From positions 1 through 64,000 of the forward strand of contig NZ_SEWX01000003.1 in NCBI RefSeq assembly GCF_004307455.1: 64,000 nucleotides of DNA, written 5' to 3'. The translations under genes were made by a program, and so were the position numbers. The stretch is from Aquirufa nivalisilvae. GTDB taxonomy: Bacteria; Bacteroidota; Bacteroidia; Cytophagales; Spirosomataceae. This document shows positions 59,280-64,000 of this stretch, piece after piece. The notes under the pieces are model-generated. The model made no database searches, was not told the DNA's origin, and worked only from the letters and a program-made list of their open reading frames with translations. Every line of letters begins with the position of its first letter. Within the stretch, counting starts at the first letter, position 1.

Positions 59280-60637
59280 TGAAATTTATGCGCTCTTTTT
59301 TGCTAACATCTAGCTTACTAATTGTTCTATTTAGTAGTGCTATTATAGCTCAAAAATCGAAAGTTACCCCAGAAACGGCTTTAACTTCCTACATTCATAA
59401 TGGGGACGCATCTTATCGTTGGGAAGTAAGAGATTCTTCTAAAATTGGTTCAACTACGGCCTACCAGTTGATTTTAACTTCACAAAAATGGAGAGAATAT
59501 ACGTGGCGTCATCAATTGACAATTTTCGTTCCTAAGGAAATTAAATTTCAAGATGCCATGTTGTTTATTTCTGGTGGATCAAATAAAAATGAACAACCTA
59601 ATTTAGTTGCGGATGAGCGTCTTTGGCCAATTTTAGCCAATATTTCTGATAAAAATAAAGCAATAGTTTCTCTAATCAGACAAGTTCCTAATCAACCGCT
59701 TTACGGAGATAAGACAGAAGACGAGTTGATTTCCTATACCTTACATCAATTCAAAGAAACCAAAGATTATACTTGGCCATTGTTATTTCCTATGGTTAAA
59801 TCAGCGGTTAGAGGGATGGATGCCGTACAGGAGTTTAGTCAAAAGCGAATTAAAGCTAAGGTTGGAGGATTTGTGATTTCTGGCTTTTCTAAAAGAGGCT
59901 GGACTACCTGGCTGACTGGTGCTATTGATGATCCTCGGGTGAAGGCTATAGGGCCCATGGTAATCGATATGTTGAACATGCCAGCCACATTGGATTATCA
60001 GTTTAAAACCTACGGAGAATATAGTATACAAATACAAGATTATGTGAGTTTGGGTATCCCACAAGGGAAAGATACTCCAGATGGGAAGACATTAACCGCC
60101 TTAGTAGATCCTTTTTCATATCGTGCCAAATTAAAGGTGCCTAAGACTTTATTCATTGGAACCAATGATGAGTATTGGACAGTAGATGCAATCAAGCACT
60201 ATTACGATCAAATTCCAGGTAAAAATATGATTCATTATGTAGCGAATGCAGGTCATGATTTAGCTGGAGGTAAACAAGCATTTGAAGCTTTAAGTGGATT
60301 TTTTGCCAATACCATTCAAGGAAGAGAATATCCTGTATGTACTTGGAATGCTAATTCGATAAAGGAGGGAGCTGAATTAAAGGTACAAGTAGCTACGCAA
60401 GATTTGGTTGATGCCACTTTGTGGGAAACGACTTCGATGGACCGTGATTTTAGAAATAACCTTTGGCTTAGTTCTCGTGTAAAATTGGAGAACTTGCCTA
60501 ATTTGAAATTGACTCAAGCTTATCCTAAGAAAGGATACCAGGCCTTTTATTTGGATTTGAAATACAAAGACGCCTCTGGCGGAAATTATACCATTAGTAC
60601 TCGTGTATTTGTAACAGATACCGAAAAGATTTTATAA
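59279..60637 (+). CDS. PhoPQ-activated pathogenicity-related (PqaA-type) protein, exported
   Basis: A 452-residue protein with a signal peptide (MKFMRSFLLTSSLLIVLFSS) and an alpha/beta-hydrolase-like fold of the PhoPQ-related family (PF10142). GFSKRGWTTW holds the likely nucleophile Ser, and NAGHDLAGGK the His. TWPLLFPMVKSAVRGMDA is a family block. In Salmonella PqaA is linked to antimicrobial-peptide resistance; the role here is unknown. A GTG 27 bases upstream extends the frame but lacks support. Confidence 0.87.
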   Translation: MKFMRSFLLTSSLLIVLFSSAIIAQKSKVTPETALTSYIHNGDASYRWEVRDSSKIGSTTAYQLILTSQKWREYTWRHQLTIFVPKEIKFQDAMLFISGGSNKNEQPNLVADERLWPILANISDKNKAIVSLIRQVPNQPLYGDKTEDELISYTLHQFKETKDYTWPLLFPMVKSAVRGMDAVQEFSQKRIKAKVGGFVISGFSKRGWTTWLTGAIDDPRVKAIGPMVIDMLNMPATLDYQFKTYGEYSIQIQDYVSLGIPQGKDTPDGKTLTALVDPFSYRAKLKVPKTLFIGTNDEYWTVDAIKHYYDQIPGKNMIHYVANAGHDLAGGKQAFEALSGFFANTIQGREYPVCTWNANSIKEGAELKVQVATQDLVDATLWETTSMDRDFRNNLWLSSRVKLENLPNLKLTQAYPKKGYQAFYLDLKYKDASGGNYTISTRVFVTDTEKIL

Positions 60638-60662
60638 TAAACCTCTAACCTATGAAAACCAG

Positions 60663-60701
60663 TCAGGGCAGATGTCGAAAGATGTTTGCCCTGATTTTTT
60701 T
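60663..60701 (+). terminator. PhoPQ-related gene terminator
   Basis: TCAGGGCA ... TGCCCTGA, 8-bp perfect stem with 16-base loop, followed by TTTTTTT. Confidence 0.88.
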
Positions 60702-60705
60702 GTGC

Positions 60706-61869
60706 CTATTTGATGGTATGTAATGAAAAGAGGAATTCGGAGCAGTTGACTAGACAATGAACCAATGCAGCATAAAACACATTTTTTGTCTTGATGTAAG
60801 TATATCCATAAGCCCATCCAGCTACACTCGCTAAACCTACAAATATCACGGAACCAGCATGGAAATGTACTAGACCAAAAAACATACTGGTAATAGCCAA
60901 GGAAGTATAGGTTCCAACTTTAGCCACCTGGTTTTTCTCCAAGAAATAAGCTCCGGCAAAAAGAACGATTGAGATTAGACCAGGAAACCAGAATAAGTCT
61001 TTATACATGGCATAACCTGTATAGAAACTAAGTATGGTAAATAATATGGCACCCCAGGTCCAATAGGCTTTCCAATTTGACAAAATAGCTATTTTCTTAG
61101 CTAATAAATTTTGAATAAGACCTCTGAAAAACAACTCCTCAAAAAGAGCTGTGCCAATATAAACCCGAATGAGTTCTCGTATGGCAGCTGGAATTAAAAG
61201 CCAAGCAAATCCTGCGAATGGTTGTGAAATGTTGAAGTTCCAGACAATTCCTGCGATGTAGACAAATCCTAAAAATGACAACCAAGAACCTAGTGCAACA
61301 CCCAAATGTGACCATTTCCAAGTAGGATAAAAACCAACATCAGGTAGTTTTCTAACCACGACAAAAGAATAGGCCGCACCTAAAATCAGTATGATTTTTT
61401 GCACAGAACTAAATCCATCCGTATCGAAAGGAATATCGCTATTGCCTGGAAAATGAATGATGGTCGATGGAATGAGTATTAGTAAAAGGATGATTAAATC
61501 TGACCAGGAGGCTTCTTGTTTTGGAAATGCTAAAAATGCCAAAGTAGGGAATAAGTACAAGAAAAAATACAGTCCTGAGCTTCCGATGAACGGATTGATC
61601 CCATGAATTAAATAATGACTAGTGAGCAACAAAAATAAAAAGAGAGGAACCACGAGTGCCCTCTCTTTTTTTAGTTGATACATATCTTGCAGCTTTTCAA
61701 CCACTGCGGGCCTTCCTAAGGTAAAGATGAAGGCATATAAAACAAGAAAATAGCCACTCGAAATCAGCAGTTCTTGGCTAGGGACATCTTTGTTTAAATA
61801 GAGAAATACAGCATAAAGTAATGCTGTCATGATGCCACCTTGTTGGATTGATTTCGAATAGCTGTTCAT
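60706..61869 (-). CDS. CPBP family intramembrane metalloprotease
   Basis: A 387-residue protein with about ten membrane helices. The CPBP (CAAX protease/abi) motif is LFEELFFRG, the EExxxR block, and the later His lies in FFGLVHFHAG. Family members cleave prenylated or small peptides inside the membrane or help bacteriocin immunity. It starts 2 bases after the isomerase gene, so it is probably part of that operon although its function differs. Confidence 0.88.
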   Translation of the reverse strand: MNSYSKSIQQGGIMTALLYAVFLYLNKDVPSQELLISSGYFLVLYAFIFTLGRPAVVEKLQDMYQLKKERALVVPLFLFLLLTSHYLIHGINPFIGSSGLYFFLYLFPTLAFLAFPKQEASWSDLIILLLILIPSTIIHFPGNSDIPFDTDGFSSVQKIILILGAAYSFVVVRKLPDVGFYPTWKWSHLGVALGSWLSFLGFVYIAGIVWNFNISQPFAGFAWLLIPAAIRELIRVYIGTALFEELFFRGLIQNLLAKKIAILSNWKAYWTWGAILFTILSFYTGYAMYKDLFWFPGLISIVLFAGAYFLEKNQVAKVGTYTSLAITSMFFGLVHFHAGSVIFVGLASVAGWAYGYTYIKTKNVFYAALVHCLVNCSEFLFSLHTIK

Positions 61870-61871
61870 GA

Positions 61872-62705
61872 TTATCCGATGAATTTTTGAATGTGATGGT
61901 AACTTTTCAGGATCAATTCTTCTTCTGTGGTATAGTTTTTACGCCAAATGCAGGCAGCAGGAAGTAGTGGAGTAAAGGCCTCTACTACTAACCAACCTTT
62001 GTAGTTCATTTTATCTAAACTTTCAAATACATTGGTCCAATGTACTTGACCTTCTCCTAGGGTAGCGCGTGTATTTTCTGACAATTGAAAATGACCTATT
62101 TCATCAGCAATACGGATCATCGCCTCACCCGTATTGAATTCTTCAATATGGGCATGGAAAGTATCAAACATAATTTTCACATGAGGATGATTGATTGATT
62201 TCACCAAACTATATAGTTGATCTGCAGAGCTAACCACGTAGTTTTCAAAACGGTTTAAATATTCTAAGCCTAGCATCACGTTCATTTTTTGAGCGTGCTC
62301 AGCTAAAGCCAGCATACTTTCTTTGGACCAGTCTAACTCTTGTTGGGTTGGCGCAGCTCCCGAAAATACACCTAAAGCAGAATGATAGGGTCCAGATAAC
62401 CAGGAAGCTCCTAAATAAGCCGTGACATCTACTGCCTTTTTAAGAAAGTCAACCCCATTTTTTCGAACAGCAGGATCGGAGGAAATGGTATTGCGATCTG
62501 CCCCTAAAAAAGTTACCGTAAAAACTTCTAAACCTAGTCGGTCAATCTCCTCTTTCCACGGTTTCCAATAGGCTAAATCCGTTTCAAAAATTGGGATTTC
62601 AACGCCAGTATAACCGACTTCTTTGATGTAAGATAAGTGAGGAATGAGTGATTCATTCATGTCTGGTCCGTAAACCAACATGTTCATCGCAACGGGATAT
62701 TTCAT
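61872..62705 (-). CDS. sugar phosphate isomerase/epimerase family TIM-barrel protein
   Basis: A 277-residue AP-endonuclease-2-like TIM barrel. Metal ligands are likely E in LGLEYLNRFE, D in MFDTFHAHIEE, H in GHFQLSENTRA and E in VVEAFTP, the order found in tagatose/psicose 3-epimerases. It has no signal peptide. Between ThuA-domain and CPBP genes it fits a ketose or sugar-acid interconversion step. The exact substrate is not predictable. Confidence 0.85.
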   Translation of the reverse strand: MKYPVAMNMLVYGPDMNESLIPHLSYIKEVGYTGVEIPIFETDLAYWKPWKEEIDRLGLEVFTVTFLGADRNTISSDPAVRKNGVDFLKKAVDVTAYLGASWLSGPYHSALGVFSGAAPTQQELDWSKESMLALAEHAQKMNVMLGLEYLNRFENYVVSSADQLYSLVKSINHPHVKIMFDTFHAHIEEFNTGEAMIRIADEIGHFQLSENTRATLGEGQVHWTNVFESLDKMNYKGWLVVEAFTPLLPAACIWRKNYTTEEELILKSYHHIQKFIG

Positions 62706-62735
62706 AAATAATGAGTGATTTAATACTTTAAATGA

Positions 62736-63623
62736 TTATTTCATTCCTCGGTAAGGAACGTTAATGTCTAATTTTCCAGCCCAATTTTTTGGCACTTTTT
62801 TACCTAATTCCCAATGGATTGCATTGACAATCAATCGTTGGAATGCTTCCACGGAAAAGTCTTCAGGATGCCCCATTGTAGTGAAGAAAACGCGGCCTTT
62901 ATATGGATTTACCCAAGTCCAGGCTATGGGCTGATCTTCTGCTGTTTTATCTGGATTAACAGCTTTACCCATTAAAAGCCATTCGGTACCTTTAGCAGGA
63001 TAATCGGGTAAAACTCGGTATAGCCACGAACGTACATGGAAGTTAGGCGCAACTCCTGTTAAAATAGGGTGTTTACTAGCAGAAGGAATCACTGTGGCAT
63101 CTGTACTCGCATTATGTCCATAGTGCGTATGCTTAGATTTTCCGCCCCAACCTGGAGGCGCTCCAAAGGTGGATTCTGCCCAAGCATTGTATGATTCTAA
63201 TGGGTCTCCTTTGGGATAATTGAATGAGTGAGTTGTAGTACGGAAACCCATAACAGGTTTCCCTGATTTGACATAGGCATCAATCATGGCTACTTGATCA
63301 GCAGGTAATAATCTCCAACGAAGAAAAAACACAGCTAAGTCTGCTTCAGCTAAGACTTCTAATCCGGGAATATTCTTCTCGGCATTTTGATCGGGATATG
63401 ATTTCAAAACCTTGGTCCGAAAGCCATAATTTTTTTCTAAGATATCGGCTAAAAGAGGTAATGTACTTTCACCACTATATTCATGATCACCAGCAACAAA
63501 TACGATTAGTGGTCTTTTATCTTTTGACTTTTCTTTGAGAGGAGGAATAATTCCCCAACAAGTAATGGAAAATAGGCAAATTTGTAGGAGCACAATCAGC
63601 CCAATACGATGGTTAAATTTCAT
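62736..63623 (-). CDS. ThuA domain-containing protein, exported
   Basis: A 295-residue protein with signal peptide (MKFNHRIGLIVLLQICLFSI) and a ThuA-like class I glutamine-amidotransferase fold: LIVFVAGDHEYSGESTLP, FFLRWRLLPADQVAMIDAYV, PVMGFRTTTHSF and GRVFFTTMGHPEDF. ThuA proteins act in trehalose/disaccharide utilisation through ill-defined steps. It is the first gene of the operon with the isomerase (30 bases after). Confidence 0.88.
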   Translation of the reverse strand: MKFNHRIGLIVLLQICLFSITCWGIIPPLKEKSKDKRPLIVFVAGDHEYSGESTLPLLADILEKNYGFRTKVLKSYPDQNAEKNIPGLEVLAEADLAVFFLRWRLLPADQVAMIDAYVKSGKPVMGFRTTTHSFNYPKGDPLESYNAWAESTFGAPPGWGGKSKHTHYGHNASTDATVIPSASKHPILTGVAPNFHVRSWLYRVLPDYPAKGTEWLLMGKAVNPDKTAEDQPIAWTWVNPYKGRVFFTTMGHPEDFSVEAFQRLIVNAIHWELGKKVPKNWAGKLDINVPYRGMK

Positions 63624-63743
63624 AGTTCCAATTTAAAAAGTGATTAAGCTGAATAATCACTTGAATAGGTTTGTGTATTATTCAAAACTAAATGATTTTT
63701 AACAAAACAATGAATACTTTAGCTAAAATTTATCAAAGGATAC

Positions 63744-64000
63744 ATGGACTTTAGTATTTTATCATCCATTGTTTTATTACTTATTTTTCTGACCTGTACA
63801 GTCGTCATTTGGATTGCAGGAGTAAAAATAACTCGGGCTGTTGATGCAATTACGACCTATTTTAATTTGGGAGAGGCATTTGGAGGGATGGTCTTTTTAG
63901 CGATTGTGACCAATCTACCGGAGATAGCAATTACGGTAGTGGCGGCCTATCACAAAGATTATGATATTGCTGTGAGTAATTTATTGGGAGGGGTAGCTAT
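63744..64000 (+). CDS. sodium/calcium exchanger family protein (5' part)
   Basis: The frame starts at ATG 63744 and is still open at the window end (85 residues seen). The first helix (SILSSIVLLLIFLTCTVVIW) is followed by the first alpha-repeat of CaCA transporters: NLPEIAITVVAAYHKDYDIA then VSNLLGGVA. It would exchange cations across the inner membrane. The second half and ligand set lie outside the window. Confidence 0.8.
   Translation, partial: MDFSILSSIVLLLIFLTCTVVIWIAGVKITRAVDAITTYFNLGEAFGGMVFLAIVTNLPEIAITVVAAYHKDYDIAVSNLLGGVA

Noticed and set aside
1-64000. CRISPR arrays, prophage structural genes, restriction-modification, secretion-system clusters
   Set aside because: I saw no regularly spaced direct repeats and no genes of these types.

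Overview
The window reads as a chromosome segment of a low-to-moderate GC Bacteroidota, most likely class Cytophagia (a Cytophagaceae/Spirosomataceae-type freshwater relative; genus not determinable). Reasons: a fused SecDF, a GSCFA protein, DinB/YfiT proteins, a NrtR-like Nudix regulator, Gfo/Idh and ThuA proteins with secretion signals, GH78 and GH106 enzymes, and many upstream regions carrying the Bacteroidota -7 element TAnnTTTG rather than a sigma70 -10 box. Ribosome binding sites are mostly not visible, as is usual in this phylum.

Layout. 1-844 is a non-coding stretch with two solitary insertion-sequence-end-like sequences and a structured inverted-repeat element. 845-3122 (+) holds a gamma-carbonic-anhydrase-like protein, a SixA-type phosphatase and a 43-residue membrane peptide in overlapping order, then an SPFH protein. 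7762-3140 (-) is a tight operon: GSCFA protein, Mrp, NifU-like, Ddl-like ATP-grasp, YfiT. 8055-11160 (+) is a GH63-like glycosidase plus a RidA protein. nadC-nadA (-) follow, then a small secreted protein, secDF, an amino acid permease and prfC (+), a phosphosugar mutase (-), a polytopic GT-C-like protein (+) and dapF (-). An intact IS3-family element (24595-25901) sits between dapF and a DinB gene.

26611-30530 is the clearest accessory region: tRNA-Asp(GTC) with a good promoter and terminator, then an XRE-regulator remnant, a hipBA toxin-antitoxin module behind AT-rich direct repeats, and four small secreted, lipoprotein or membrane-anchored proteins, all AT-rich. From 30687 on, the genome is rich in exported hydrolases: carboxylesterase, GH78, GH106, a serine hydrolase, two related purple-acid-phosphatase-like enzymes, a PhoPQ-related protein, Gfo/Idh oxidoreductase, ThuA protein and a sugar isomerase. 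Together they suggest breakdown of rhamnose-containing or otherwise complex plant/algal glycans and phosphoesters, with a NrtR-like regulator next to a strong palindromic operator. A TetR gene and an ABM-domain gene share a 16-bp palindromic operator.

The strongest candidate for something undescribed is 50577-50945: a good Bacteroidota promoter, about 290 nt of stem-loop-rich sequence without a long ORF, a possible 19-codon hydrophobic Leu/Arg/Trp-rich peptide, and an intrinsic-terminator hairpin ending 15-20 nt before an aldo/keto reductase gene whose catalytic His is replaced. This could be an attenuator-type leader or a free-standing small RNA. A second is a family of three 33-bp intergenic palindromes with a fixed TGTCAA core and compensated arm changes.
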